This document shows, in pieces, positions 52,435-62,142 of a stretch of 64,000 nucleotides of DNA. Made by a program: the position numbers and the translations under genes. Under the pieces are notes generated by a model that was not told where the DNA came from, did no database searches, and saw only the letters and a program-made list of their open reading frames with translations. This stretch comes from Micromonospora aurantiaca ATCC 27029 (GTDB lineage Bacteria; Actinomycetota; Actinomycetes; Mycobacteriales; Micromonosporaceae), in NCBI RefSeq assembly GCF_000145235.1, contig NC_014391.1, forward strand, positions 5,971,501 through 6,035,500, read 5' to 3'. Each line of letters opens with the position of its first letter. Positions within the stretch are counted from its first letter, which is position 1.

Positions 52435-54255
52435 GTGCCCGCGTCCAGCGACGGCAACCCCGCGGCGCATTCCGGCGCCCGGTCCCAGCCGCTGCGCAAC
52501 CTCTGGCGGCTGCGGCCCTACCTGCGCCCGTACGCGACGGAGTTCGCCTGGCTGCTGGTCGCGGCGCTTGCCGCCACCGCGGCGAGCCTGGCCGTTCCGC
52601 TCGTGGTGCAGCGGGTGGTCGACGGGCCGGTGGCCCGGCACGACGAGGCCGGGCTGCTCCGGCTCGGCGCCCTCGCGCTGCTGCTCGGCGTGGCCGAGGC
52701 GGTCCTCATCTTCATCCGCCGCTGGACGCAGTCGTCGTCCTCGGTGGGCATGGAGGCCGCCATCCGCGCCGACATCTACGCCCACCTGCAACGGCTTCCG
52801 GCCGGCTTCCACGACCGCTGGCAGTCCGGCCAGTTGTTGTCCCGGATCACCAGCGACCTCTCGGTGATCCGGCGGTTCCTCTCCTTCGGGCTGCTGTTCC
52901 TGGTCCTCAACCTGGTCACCTACGCGGCGGTGGTGGCGCTGCTGATCCGGCTGCACCAGTGGCTGGGGCTGCTGGTCGCGGCGAGCGCCGTACCGCTGTT
53001 CCTGATCAGCCGCCGCTTCGCGCGCCACTACCACGCGGCGTCGCGGCGGATGCAGGACCAGCAGGGCGACGTCGCCACGCTGGTCGAGGAGACCGCGCTG
53101 GGGTTGCGCACCATGCGGGCGTACGGGCGTGGGCCGGAACTGGCTGCCCGGTTCGCCGTCGGCGCGCGCCGGCTGCACGACACCGGGATCGGCAAGGCCC
53201 GGCTGCTGGCCCGTACCTCCGCGTTGTTCGACCTGGTGCCCAACCTGACCCTCGGCGCGGTCCTGGTGGCAGGCGCCGCGGCGGTCGCCGACGGCGTGCT
53301 GTCCATCGGGGAGCTGGTCGCGTTCGTCAGTCTCCAGCTCATGCTGATCTGGCCGGTGCAGTCGCTGGGCTGGATCATCGCCAACGGCCAGGAGGCCGCG
53401 ACCGCCGCCGACCGGATCCAGGAGGTCCTGGACACGCCGCCGACCATCGTGGACGCACCGCACGCCCGGCCGCTCGACCGGGGCGAGGTGCGCGGCCGGC
53501 TCCGCTTCGAGGGGGTCGGCTTCCGCTACCCCGGTACGTCCGCGCCGGTGCTGCGCGATCTGGACCTGACAGTGGAGCCGGGCGAGACGATGGCGCTCGT
53601 CGGCGCCACCGGCTGCGGCAAGAGCACGCTGCTGTCGCTCGTCCCCCGGCTGCACGAGGTCACCCGCGGCCGGATCACGCTCGACGGGTACGACGTGCGT
53701 GACCTGCGGCTGGAGTCGTTGCGGCGGCTGGTCGCCGTCGCGTTCGAGGAGCCGACGCTGTTCTCCATGTCGGTCTGGGAGAACCTCACACTGGGCCGCC
53801 CGGACGCGAGCGAGGACGAGGTCCGGGCCGCGCTGACGCTGGCCCAGGCGGAGTTCGCGTTCGAGCTGCCCTGGGGGCTTTCGACCCGGGTCGGTGAGCA
53901 GGGGCTGTCGCTGTCCGGCGGGCAGCGGCAGCGTCTCGCGCTGGCGCGTGCGGTGCTCGGCCGGCCCGCGGTGCTGGTGCTCGACGACCCGCTCTCCGCA
54001 CTCGACGTGCACACCGAGGCGCTCGTCGAGGCGGCCCTGCGCCGCGTGCTGCGGGACACCGCCACCACGACCCTGCTGGTGGCGCACCGCCCCTCGACCG
54101 TGGCACTGGCGGACCGGGTGGCGTTGCTCGACGACGGCCGGATCGTCGCCGTCGGCACCCACTCGGAGCTGCTGGCCCGCGTACCCGCCTACCGGGCGGT
54201 GCTGTCCGCCGAGCCGGAGCGCCGGAGCGACGGCGTCGGCCTGGTGCGCTCGTGA
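52435..54255 (+). CDS. ABC exporter half-transporter, degenerate Walker B partner
   Basis: A 606-residue TMD-NBD protein from GTG 52435, with TACCGT 6 bases upstream. Six membrane segments (residues about 30-310) precede an NBD with Walker A GATGCGKST, canonical signature LSGGQ and Walker B LVLDDP, where the catalytic Glu is replaced by Asp. This is the pattern of the degenerate-site subunit in heterodimeric multidrug exporters. It is coupled to the next gene by a GTGA overlap. Confidence 0.93.
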   Translation: MPASSDGNPAAHSGARSQPLRNLWRLRPYLRPYATEFAWLLVAALAATAASLAVPLVVQRVVDGPVARHDEAGLLRLGALALLLGVAEAVLIFIRRWTQSSSSVGMEAAIRADIYAHLQRLPAGFHDRWQSGQLLSRITSDLSVIRRFLSFGLLFLVLNLVTYAAVVALLIRLHQWLGLLVAASAVPLFLISRRFARHYHAASRRMQDQQGDVATLVEETALGLRTMRAYGRGPELAARFAVGARRLHDTGIGKARLLARTSALFDLVPNLTLGAVLVAGAAAVADGVLSIGELVAFVSLQLMLIWPVQSLGWIIANGQEAATAADRIQEVLDTPPTIVDAPHARPLDRGEVRGRLRFEGVGFRYPGTSAPVLRDLDLTVEPGETMALVGATGCGKSTLLSLVPRLHEVTRGRITLDGYDVRDLRLESLRRLVAVAFEEPTLFSMSVWENLTLGRPDASEDEVRAALTLAQAEFAFELPWGLSTRVGEQGLSLSGGQRQRLALARAVLGRPAVLVLDDPLSALDVHTEALVEAALRRVLRDTATTTLLVAHRPSTVALADRVALLDDGRIVAVGTHSELLARVPAYRAVLSAEPERRSDGVGLVRS

Positions 54256-56180
54256 CCGGCCGCGCGCCGCGGGTGCCCCGGCCCCGCGACGCGCCGAACG
54301 GTAACGGGACGACCGGCGCGCGCCACGGCGACGGTGAAGGCCTGTCCCGCTGGCGAGGGCGGGCCACCGATCCGGACGCCGACCGCAGCCGGGCCGAGGA
54401 CTCGTCCCCGGAGGCGGTGACCCGGCTGCGTGCCCGCAGCCGGCTGCTGCTGCGCCGGCTGCTGCGCCCGCACCGGCGGGCCCTCGGGCTGGCGGTGGCG
54501 TTGCTGCTGGCCCAGAACGCCGCCGCGATGTCCGGGCCGTACCTGGTCATGCTCGGCATCGACAGGGGTATCGAGCCGCTGCGGGGCGGCGATCCCGGCC
54601 CGCTGATCGCTGTCGCCGCCGCGTTCGTGGTCGCCACCGCTGTCGAGTACGCGGCCCGGCGCGCGTTCCTCACCCTCGCCGCCCGGATCGGCCAGGCCGT
54701 CCTGCTGGACCTGCGCCGCCGGGTGTACGGGCACTTCCTCCGCCTCGACGTCGGGTTCCACGAGCGCTACACGTCCGGGCGGATGGTGTCCCGGCTGACC
54801 AGCGACCTGGAGTCGATCGCCGAGCTGGTCGACGGCGGCATCGACAAGCTGGTGATGGCCGGGCTCTCCGTGCTGTCGGTGGCGGGCATCCTGCTCTGGC
54901 TGGACCTGCCACTGGCGGCGGTGACGCTGCTCGCGTTCCCGTTCCCGTTCCTGTTCGTGCTGTCGCGCTGGTTCGCCCGCGCCTCGGCCGGGGCGTACCG
55001 GCGCACCCGGGAGGCGGTGGCGCTGGTCATCGTGCACTTCGTCGAGTCGCTGCGCGGCATCCGGGCCGTCCAGGCGTACCGGCGGGAGGACCGCAACGAC
55101 CGCATCTTCGCCACTGTGAACGACGACTACCGGCGCTCCAGCCTGCGCGCGTTCCGGCTGATCGCGATCTACTCGCCGGGCATCCGGCTGATCGGCAACC
55201 TGACCGCTGCGGTGGTGCTCGGGTACGGCGGCTGGCGGGTGCTGGGCGGCGGCGTGGAGGTGGGCGTGCTCGCCGCGTTCCTGCTCTACCTGCGCCGGTT
55301 CTTCGAGCCGATGGAGGAGCTGAGCCAGTTCTACAACTCGCTCCAGTCGGCGACCGCCGCGCTGGAGAAGCTGGCCGGCGTGCTGGACGAGCGCCCGGCG
55401 GTGGCCGAACCGGCGCGGCCGGTGCCGCTGCCGGCCGGGCCGCCGCGCGGGGCCGTCACCTTCCGCGCCGTCGACTTCGGCTACCGCCGCCGGACGCCGA
55501 TCCTGTCCGGCCTGGACCTGACCGTGCCGCCGGGGCAGACAGTGGCGTTGATCGGGCCGACCGGCGCCGGAAAGTCCACTGTCGCGAAGCTGGTGGCCCG
55601 CTTCCACGATCCGGACGCGGGCGTGATCCGGCTGGACGGGGTGGACCTGCGCGACCTCGCAGACGCCGAGCTGCGCCGGGCGGTGGTGCTGGTGACCCAG
55701 GAGACGCACCTGTTCAGCGGTTCCGTGGCCGACAACATCAGGTTCGGCCGCCCCGACGCCGACGACGAGGCGGTGGTCGCGGCCGCGCGGGCGATCGGCG
55801 CGCACGACTTCATCGCCGCGCTGCCGGACGGGTACGCCACCGACGTGCACCGGCGCGGCGGGCGGCTCTCCGCCGGGCAGCGGCAGCTCGTCGCGTTCGC
55901 CCGGGCGTTCCTCGCCGACCCCCGGGTGCTGATCCTCGACGAGGCGACCTCGTCGCTCGACGTGCCGACCGAGCGGCTGGTGCAGCGGGCCCTGCACAGC
56001 GTGCTGCGCGACCGTACCGCGCTGGTCATCGCCCACCGGCTCTCCACGGTGGAGACAGCGGACCGGGTGCTGGTGCTCGACGACGGCCGGATCGTGGAGG
56101 ACGGCCCGCCGGCCGAGCTGATCGCCGCCGACGGCCGCTACGCCGCCCTGCACCGCCAGTGGCGCGACTCCCTCCTCTAG
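54252..56180 (+). CDS. ABC exporter half-transporter, catalytic partner
   Basis: A 642-residue TMD-NBD protein with an N-terminal cytoplasmic, low-complexity extension of about 60 residues. Walker A is GPTGAGKST, the signature is the deviant LSAGQ, and Walker B LILDEAT keeps the catalytic Glu. The LSAGQ would complete the degenerate site with the first subunit's Asp, while its own Glu pairs with the canonical LSGGQ, consistent with a heterodimer like TM287/288 or BmrCD. The cargo is unknown. Confidence 0.93.
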   Translation: MTGRAPRVPRPRDAPNGNGTTGARHGDGEGLSRWRGRATDPDADRSRAEDSSPEAVTRLRARSRLLLRRLLRPHRRALGLAVALLLAQNAAAMSGPYLVMLGIDRGIEPLRGGDPGPLIAVAAAFVVATAVEYAARRAFLTLAARIGQAVLLDLRRRVYGHFLRLDVGFHERYTSGRMVSRLTSDLESIAELVDGGIDKLVMAGLSVLSVAGILLWLDLPLAAVTLLAFPFPFLFVLSRWFARASAGAYRRTREAVALVIVHFVESLRGIRAVQAYRREDRNDRIFATVNDDYRRSSLRAFRLIAIYSPGIRLIGNLTAAVVLGYGGWRVLGGGVEVGVLAAFLLYLRRFFEPMEELSQFYNSLQSATAALEKLAGVLDERPAVAEPARPVPLPAGPPRGAVTFRAVDFGYRRRTPILSGLDLTVPPGQTVALIGPTGAGKSTVAKLVARFHDPDAGVIRLDGVDLRDLADAELRRAVVLVTQETHLFSGSVADNIRFGRPDADDEAVVAAARAIGAHDFIAALPDGYATDVHRRGGRLSAGQRQLVAFARAFLADPRVLILDEATSSLDVPTERLVQRALHSVLRDRTALVIAHRLSTVETADRVLVLDDGRIVEDGPPAELIAADGRYAALHRQWRDSLL

Positions 56181-56196
56181 CCCTCGCCCAGGTCCC

Positions 56197-56271
56197 CGTC
56201 GATCTTGCACTTGCGGCCCGCGAGATGCCCGATCAGTGGCTTGTGCCGGGGCGGCAAGTGCAAGATCGACG
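56197..56271. terminator. Inverted repeat downstream of the ABC exporter
   Basis: Perfect 18-base arms CGTCGATCTTGCACTTGC (56197-56214) and their complement (56254-56271) enclose 39 bases, starting 16 bases after the exporter stop. Likely a terminator insulating valS. The arm sequence looks like a dispersed intergenic repeat of this genus, from memory. Confidence 0.55.
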
Positions 56272-56331
56272 AGGACGCGCGGGGTGGGGAAAGTCGTGGA
56301 GTGCGGCAGGGTGGCTGCCTACCATCGGCTG

Positions 56332-58896
56332 ATGACCGACACGACGATCAGCCCTCGCGGCGGCGTCCCCGAGCGTCCGAGCCTGGACGGCCTCGAGGAG
56401 ACCTGGGCCCGCCGCTGGCAGGAGGACGGCACGTACGCGTTCGACCGCACGAAGGAGCGGTCGGACGTATACGCGATCGACACTCCCCCGCCGACCGTGT
56501 CGGGCGAGCTGCACATGGGTCACGTCTTCTCGTACACCCACACCGACACGGTGGCCCGGTTCCAGCGGATGCGCGGGCGCACCGTCTTCTACCCGATGGG
56601 CTGGGACGACAACGGGCTGCCCACCGAACGCCGGGTGCAGAACGTGTACGGCGTTCGTCCCGACCCGTCGTTGCCGTACGACAAGGACTGGCGCCCGCCG
56701 GCCGCACCGGTGGACGACGCTGCCCGGAAGAACCCGACAGCGATCTCCCGGCGCAACTTCATCGAGCTGTGCGAGCTGCTCACTGTGGAGGACGAGAAGG
56801 CGTTCGAGGCGCTGTGGCGGCGGCTCGGGCTGTCAGTGGACTGGTCGCTGACGTACACCACGATCGGGTCGGCGGCCCGCGCGGCGAGCCAGCGGGCGTT
56901 CCTGCGCAACCTGGCCCGGGGCGAGGCGTACCAGGCCGAGGCGCCGACGCTGTGGGACGTCGGGTACGGCACCGCCGTCGCGCAGGCGGAACTGGAGGAC
57001 CGGGAGCGGCCCGGCGCGTACCACCGGCTGCGGTTCACCGGGCCGGACGGCCGCGAGGTGCTGATCGACACCACCCGGCCGGAGCTGCTGCCGGCCTGCG
57101 TGGCGCTCGTCTGCCACCCCGACGACGAGCGGTACGCGGACCTGGTCGGCGCCGCTGCGCGTACCCCTGTGTTCGGGGTCGAGGTGCCGGTGCGCGCGCA
57201 CCCGCTGGCGGACCCGGCCAAGGGCACGGGCATCGCGATGGTCTGCACGTTCGGTGACCTGACCGACGTGACCTGGTGGCGGGAACTGCGGCTGGACACC
57301 CGCGTGGTGATCGGCCGGGACGGACGCCTGCTGCCGGAGCCGCCGGCCGGCGTGCCGGCGGAGCCCTACGCGGCACTGGCCGGGCAGACGGTGAACGGCG
57401 CCCGGCGGACGCTCGTGGAGCTGCTCGCCGACGCGGGCGACCTGGTCGGCGAGCCGCGGCCGATCACCCACCCGGTGAAGTTCTACGAGCGCGGCGACCG
57501 GCCGCTGGAGATCGTCTCGACCCGGCAGTGGTATCTGCGCAACGGCGGCCGGGACGCCGGCCTGCGCGAGGAGCTGCTGGCCCGGGGGCGGGAGCTGCGC
57601 TGGGTGCCGGAGCACATGCGGCACCGGTACGAGCACTGGGTGGGCGGTCTCACCGGTGACTGGCTGGTCAGCCGGCAGCGGTTCTTCGGCGTGCCGGTGC
57701 CGGTGTGGTACCGGCTCGACGACGCTGGCGAGCCGGACTGGTCCCACCCTCTCACACCGGACGAGGCGATGCTCCCGATCGATCCGACGAGCGAGCCGCC
57801 GCCCGGATACGAGGAGTCGCAGCGCGGTGAGCCAGGCGGTTTCACAGGCGACCCGGACGTGCTGGACACCTGGGCCACCTCGTCGCTGACCCCGCAGATC
57901 GTCGGCGGCTGGGAGACCGACCCGGACCTGTTCGCCCGGGTCTTCCCGATGGACCTGCGCCCGCAGGGGCACGACATCATCCGGACCTGGCTGTTCGCCA
58001 CTGTGGCCCGGTCCCACCTGGAACACGGCGCGCTGCCGTGGCACACAGCTGTGCTCTCCGGCTGGATCCTCGACCCGGACCGCAAGAAGATGTCGAAGTC
58101 CAAGGGCAACGTGGTCACGCCGATGGCGCTGCTGGAGCGCAACGGGTCCGACGCGGTCCGCTACTGGGCCGCCAACGGCAAGCCGGGCATGGACCTCGCC
58201 TTCGACCCGGCCCAGGTCAAGGTGGGCCGCCGGCTGGCCACCAAGCTGCTCAACGCGTCGCGGTTCGCGCTCGGGCTGGGCGCCGCCGACGCGCTGCGGG
58301 CCGCGGCGACCCAACCGCTGGACACCGCGATGCTCGCCGAACTGTCCGGCGTGGTCGCGACCGCGACCACCGCCTTCGACGGGTACGACCACACGGCCGC
58401 TCTGATGGCCACCGAGGCGTTCTTCTGGCGGTTCTGCGACGACTACATCGAGCTGGTGAAGGAGCGCGCCTACGGCACCGGGCCGGCCGCCGACTCGGCC
58501 CGGGCGGCGCTGGCGACCGCGCTGTCGGTGCAGTTGCGCCTGTTCGCGCCGGTGCTGCCGTTCGTGACCGAGGAGGTCTGGTCGTGGTGGCGGTACGGGT
58601 CGGTGCACCGCTCACCGTGGCCGACCACGTACGAGGTGGGCCGCGCCATGGAGGCGCCGGGTGACCCGGAGCTGCTGCGGCTGGCCGCTGACGCGCTGGG
58701 TCAGGTGCGCCGCGCCAAGTCGGAACGGAAGCTGTCGATGAAGGCGGACGTGCCGCTGGCCGAGGCGCTCGGACCGGCAGCGGTGCTCGATCAGCTCGGC
58801 GCCGTCGCCGACGACCTGCGGGCCGCGGGCCGGATCGCGAAGCTGGACCTGCTGCCGGACCGCACCACGGAACTGGTCATCGCCTGCGCGTTCTGA
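56332..58896 (+). CDS. valS: Valine--tRNA ligase
   Basis: An 854-residue class Ia synthetase. ATG 56332 has TACCAT 6 bases upstream, suggesting a leaderless mRNA. HMGH is at residues 61-64 and KMSKS at 586-590; the CP1 editing domain (residues about 180-450) contains DTTRPELLPACVALV, and GWDDNGLPTERRVQN and DVLDTWATSSLTPQI support valine specificity. It charges tRNA-Val. The sequence is of the compact type common in actinobacteria, with a short C-terminal region. Confidence 0.95.
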   Translation: MTDTTISPRGGVPERPSLDGLEETWARRWQEDGTYAFDRTKERSDVYAIDTPPPTVSGELHMGHVFSYTHTDTVARFQRMRGRTVFYPMGWDDNGLPTERRVQNVYGVRPDPSLPYDKDWRPPAAPVDDAARKNPTAISRRNFIELCELLTVEDEKAFEALWRRLGLSVDWSLTYTTIGSAARAASQRAFLRNLARGEAYQAEAPTLWDVGYGTAVAQAELEDRERPGAYHRLRFTGPDGREVLIDTTRPELLPACVALVCHPDDERYADLVGAAARTPVFGVEVPVRAHPLADPAKGTGIAMVCTFGDLTDVTWWRELRLDTRVVIGRDGRLLPEPPAGVPAEPYAALAGQTVNGARRTLVELLADAGDLVGEPRPITHPVKFYERGDRPLEIVSTRQWYLRNGGRDAGLREELLARGRELRWVPEHMRHRYEHWVGGLTGDWLVSRQRFFGVPVPVWYRLDDAGEPDWSHPLTPDEAMLPIDPTSEPPPGYEESQRGEPGGFTGDPDVLDTWATSSLTPQIVGGWETDPDLFARVFPMDLRPQGHDIIRTWLFATVARSHLEHGALPWHTAVLSGWILDPDRKKMSKSKGNVVTPMALLERNGSDAVRYWAANGKPGMDLAFDPAQVKVGRRLATKLLNASRFALGLGAADALRAAATQPLDTAMLAELSGVVATATTAFDGYDHTAALMATEAFFWRFCDDYIELVKERAYGTGPAADSARAALATALSVQLRLFAPVLPFVTEEVWSWWRYGSVHRSPWPTTYEVGRAMEAPGDPELLRLAADALGQVRRAKSERKLSMKADVPLAEALGPAAVLDQLGAVADDLRAAGRIAKLDLLPDRTTELVIACAF

Positions 58897-58919
58897 ACCG
58901 CCGCACGGCGGTCGGATGT

Positions 58920-58966
58920 AAGGAAGGGCCCCTTCTTAACGCCTGGCGTTGTAGAAGGGGCCCTTC
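58920..58966. terminator. Hairpin of the AAGGAAGGGCCCC repeat family
   Basis: Arms 58923-58942 and 58946-58966 pair with one irregularity around a three-base loop; the left unit is nearly identical to the unit at 12311-12332. The site lies between the end of valS and the convergent lipoprotein gene, suiting a bidirectional terminator. Confidence 0.7.
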
Positions 58967-59014
58967 TTAACACCCCGGAGGGCCGACCGGGCCGGCCCCT
59001 CGGCGGTGCATGCC

Positions 59015-59485
59015 TCACTCGGCCGCGCAGGCCGCCTTGAGCTTGTCCCGGGCGGTGGTCAGATCCGCCTTGCTCGGCGCCTTGCCCGGCGCCTTGGCCC
59101 AGGTGTCGGCGAGGTCGGTCATGGCGGTGGCGACCCCCTTCACCGCGGCGTTCACCTCGTCGCTGCTGGTGAAGGCGTGCGTGTAGAGCGTGGCCGCGCC
59201 CGCCGAGTACTGGGCGCTGACCGCCGAGTGGCCGGCCGGCGGGCCGATCTTCTCCGCCTCGGCCACCTCCTTCAGCGCGGCCGTGATGTCCTTCTCCGCC
59301 GTCGCGCAGGTCTTCCGGGTGGCCTCGTCGAGGCCCGCCGGCGCCGGGGTCACCGGCGGCACGGAGGTGGCGGCGGGGGCGGAGGGCGCCGCCGGCCCGG
59401 CCGAGGGCTTGTCGTCATCGCAGCCGGACATGACGATCATCGCGACCGCGGCCGGAGCCAGCAGGGCGAGGCGAGCTGAACGCAA
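59015..59485 (-). CDS. Small secreted lipoprotein, unknown function
   Basis: A 156-residue protein from TTG 59485 behind GGGGAGA. The signal peptide ends in a lipobox (VMSGC, Cys22), then an Ala/Pro/Ser-rich linker of about 45 residues, then a helical domain (TRKTCATAEKDITAALKEVAEAEKIG ... LKAACAAE) with two cysteines that may form a disulfide. Similar anchored four-helix proteins are frequent in actinobacteria. Function unknown. Confidence 0.85.
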   Translation of the reverse strand: MRSARLALLAPAAVAMIVMSGCDDDKPSAGPAAPSAPAATSVPPVTPAPAGLDEATRKTCATAEKDITAALKEVAEAEKIGPPAGHSAVSAQYSAGAATLYTHAFTSSDEVNAAVKGVATAMTDLADTWAKAPGKAPSKADLTTARDKLKAACAAE

Positions 59486-59597
59486 GGTGTTCTCCCCGTG
59501 TCGGTGTGCGTAGCCGCCGCAAACTAACAGACCGGACACGGCAGGGCAGAACCCGTTTTCCGGCGCTCGTGCCGGAAAACGGGTTCCGCCCCGGGGT

Positions 59598-60311
59598 TCA
59601 GCTCGTCTCGCCGGCCACGCTGAACGAGCGCAGGCGGTCGATCGCCAGCACTGTGAACCCGACCGCCACCAGGGCGGTGAGCACCGCCGCGACCGGCACC
59701 GAGACGGTGGTGCCGAGCAGCGGCGTCGGCGCCATCCGGTCGGCCAGGGCGATCACCCACTGCTGGATCGACAGCACCCGGGTGCCGCCGACGAACCGGC
59801 CCAGCAGCCCTTCCCAGATCAGCACGTAGACCAGGCCGAGCAGCACCGGCCGCCGGGTCACCAGGCTCAGCGCGAGGAACAGCGCCGAGTACGCCAGCGC
59901 GCCCGCCGCCGAGGCGGCGACCAGTGCGAGTCCGAGGCGTACCGAATCGGCGAGCACGCCCGCGACGTAGATCGGGACGCCGACGGTGACCGCTGTGACG
60001 CCGGCCGCGACCGCCAGCTTCGGCAGCACGATCTGCCAGCGCGGCAGCGGCTTGGTGAGGATGTGCACGACGGTGCCGTCGTCGATCTCCGCGCCGAGCA
60101 CGCCGGTGCCCACGATCAGCGCCACCACCGGCAGCACCACCGCGAGGCCGAGGCCGACGAGCACCGGCGGTCCCCACTGGCCCGGGTCGACGCCGAGCGA
60201 CCGGCAGAGCACCGCCAGGCCGATCAGGACCAGCGGCAACGGCAGCAGCATGAGGAACCGGCTCCGGCCGAACAGGCCGCGCGCGGTGATCCAGGTGACT
60301 GTCGACATCAT
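59598..60311 (-). CDS. ABC-2 type permease
   Basis: A 237-residue protein with six hydrophobic segments and the ABC-2/NosY pattern (GTGVLGAEIDDGTVVHILTKPLPRWQIVLPKL). It is the last gene of a four-gene leftward cluster, overlapping the preceding ATPase gene by four bases, and should be that ATPase's membrane partner. Confidence 0.9.
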   Translation of the reverse strand: MMSTVTWITARGLFGRSRFLMLLPLPLVLIGLAVLCRSLGVDPGQWGPPVLVGLGLAVVLPVVALIVGTGVLGAEIDDGTVVHILTKPLPRWQIVLPKLAVAAGVTAVTVGVPIYVAGVLADSVRLGLALVAASAAGALAYSALFLALSLVTRRPVLLGLVYVLIWEGLLGRFVGGTRVLSIQQWVIALADRMAPTPLLGTTVSVPVAAVLTALVAVGFTVLAIDRLRSFSVAGETS

Positions 60312-61267
60312 GCCTCCACCAGATACGAGAAGACGCTCTCCAGCGACTCGTCCTCCGGCAGGAGCTGCCGGACCCGGATGCCGTGCCGGAGCGCGATCCG
60401 GGGCAGTGCCCGGGTGAACGCGCCGTAGTCGCCGGCCTTGACCGTCAGGCCGGTTCGGTCCAGCTCGACGCCGGAGACCGACGCCTCGGCCATCAGCGCC
60501 ACCGCCAGCGCCCGGTCGTCGGTGGAACGCACCCCGAACACGTGCGGCCGGTTGGTCATCAGGCGGCGGATGGTCCGGTAGTCGCCGGAGGCGGCGAGCC
60601 GGCCGGCCACCATCACCTGGACCGTGCCGGAGACCTGCTCGACCTCCTCCAGGATGTGCGAGCTGAACAGGATGGTCCGCCCCGCGTCGCCGAGCCGGTG
60701 CAGCAGCGCCATCATGTGCAGCCGCTGGCGCGGGTCCATCCCGTTGAACGGCTCGTCGAGCAGCAGCACCTGCGGGTCGTGCACGAGCGCGGCGGCGACC
60801 CGGGTGCGCTGCCGCATGCCCTTGGAGTAGGTGCCGATCCGGCGGGTCTGCGCGTCCTCCATCTCGACCAGCTCGATCGCCCGCCGGGTGGCGGCCTCCG
60901 GATCGGGCAGCCGGTGCAGCTTGGCGCTGGCGAGCACGAACTCGTACGCGCTGAGGAACGTGTGCACCGCCTCGCGCTCGCTGACCAGGCCGAGCCGCCG
61001 GTAGACGGCGGGGTTGCGCCAGGTCGGCTCCCCGTCCAGCGTCACGGTGCCGCGCGACGGGGACAGGAAGCCCGCCATCATGTGCAGCAGCGTGGTCTTC
61101 CCGGCGCCGTTGGGGCCGAGCAGGCCGGTCACGCCGGGGCCGAGCCGCATGGTGACGTCGTTGACCGCCACCACGTTGCCGTACCAGCGGGAGACGCCCG
61201 CCAGGTCGAGCGTGCTCGTCGCGGCGGCGGGCGCGCCGGCCGTCGACTGGGTGCTGATCGCCGTCAT
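60308..61267 (-). CDS. ABC transporter ATP-binding protein
   Basis: A 319-residue ATPase: Walker A GPNGAGKTT, Q-loop region RLGLVSEREAVHTFLSAYEFVL, signature YSKGM, Walker B LLLDEPFNGMDP, H-loop SSHILEEVEQ. The C-terminal domain (about 90 residues) resembles the regulatory extension of CcmA/NatA-type ATPases. It overlaps both flanking permease genes by four bases. Confidence 0.93.
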   Translation of the reverse strand: MTAISTQSTAGAPAAATSTLDLAGVSRWYGNVVAVNDVTMRLGPGVTGLLGPNGAGKTTLLHMMAGFLSPSRGTVTLDGEPTWRNPAVYRRLGLVSEREAVHTFLSAYEFVLASAKLHRLPDPEAATRRAIELVEMEDAQTRRIGTYSKGMRQRTRVAAALVHDPQVLLLDEPFNGMDPRQRLHMMALLHRLGDAGRTILFSSHILEEVEQVSGTVQVMVAGRLAASGDYRTIRRLMTNRPHVFGVRSTDDRALAVALMAEASVSGVELDRTGLTVKAGDYGAFTRALPRIALRHGIRVRQLLPEDESLESVFSYLVEA

Positions 61268-62142
61268 CGGGCGGCCACCTTCCGGTATCGCAGGAGCAGC
61301 AGGCTGACGCAGGCGGCGACCAGCAGCACGGCGGCCACGGCGTAGACCGGCCCGAAGTCGCCGATCGGCATGCCGCCCCGTCCCTGGGTCAGCCGGTCGC
61401 CGAGCGCCCAGTTGCCCACGCCGCCGACGAGCGTCGGCGGAGAAGCCACGAAGGCCAGCTCGTTGATCGTCCGCGAGGGCAGGATGGACAGCACGCCCAC
61501 GACCGGCGTGGTCATCAGGAAGACCGCCACGATGCCGCCGGCGGCGAACGCGCGCTTGCCGGTGAGCGAGGCGACGAGCAGGGCGATCGAGGCGAACACC
61601 ACCGCCCACAGCCCGGCGTAGAGCAGCCCGGGCAGCAGGTCGAGCAGCTCGTCCCACACCCCGCGTACGCCCCGGTTCGTGGTGAACGCGGCACCGAGGA
61701 ACATCACCAGCTGCGGGCCGCCGAGCAGCAGCCACAGCGCGGTCACCAGCGCCAGCAGCTTGGACAGGGCGTAGTCGCCGCGCGGCAGCGGCCGGGAGAA
61801 GTACAGCGGCAGCACGCCGCTGCGCAGGTCGCGGGAGACCAGCTCGGGCGCGGCCACCGCGGCGAAGAAGATGACCAGCCAGCTCATCGCGTCGGCGAAC
61901 TGGGCGTACGTCATCACCACCTCGCCGATCTGGCTGCGCACCGCGGTGACGCCGGCGGCCACCACTGTGACCACGGAGACGACCAGCCACGGGAAGATCT
62001 TGGCCTTGGCGCTGCGGCCCAGCCCGAAGACGGTACGCACGCCGTGCAGGTAGAGCGCGCCGAAGACCTGCCGGCGGCCGAGCCGCGGACCGGTGTAGCG
62101 CTGGTAGCCGATGTCGTGGATGACCCCGGTCGCGTCAGACAT
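61264..62142 (-). CDS. ABC-2 type permease
   Basis: A 292-residue protein with six membrane segments; IGYQRYTGPRLGRRQVFGALYLHGVRTVFGLGR at the N-terminus and VSRDLRSGVLPLYFSRPLPRGDYALSKLLALV mark the ABC-2 family. It lies between the two ATPase genes and may pair with either, most simply with the upstream one, whose 3' end it overlaps by eight bases. Confidence 0.9.
   Translation of the reverse strand: MSDATGVIHDIGYQRYTGPRLGRRQVFGALYLHGVRTVFGLGRSAKAKIFPWLVVSVVTVVAAGVTAVRSQIGEVVMTYAQFADAMSWLVIFFAAVAAPELVSRDLRSGVLPLYFSRPLPRGDYALSKLLALVTALWLLLGGPQLVMFLGAAFTTNRGVRGVWDELLDLLPGLLYAGLWAVVFASIALLVASLTGKRAFAAGGIVAVFLMTTPVVGVLSILPSRTINELAFVASPPTLVGGVGNWALGDRLTQGRGGMPIGDFGPVYAVAAVLLVAACVSLLLLRYRKVAAR

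Noticed and set aside
59015..59539. Longer start for the lipoprotein at 59539
   Set aside because: It would place about 18 polar residues (CGGYAHRHGENT) before the signal peptide; TTG 59485 gives a standard lipoprotein signal and has GGGGAGA upstream.
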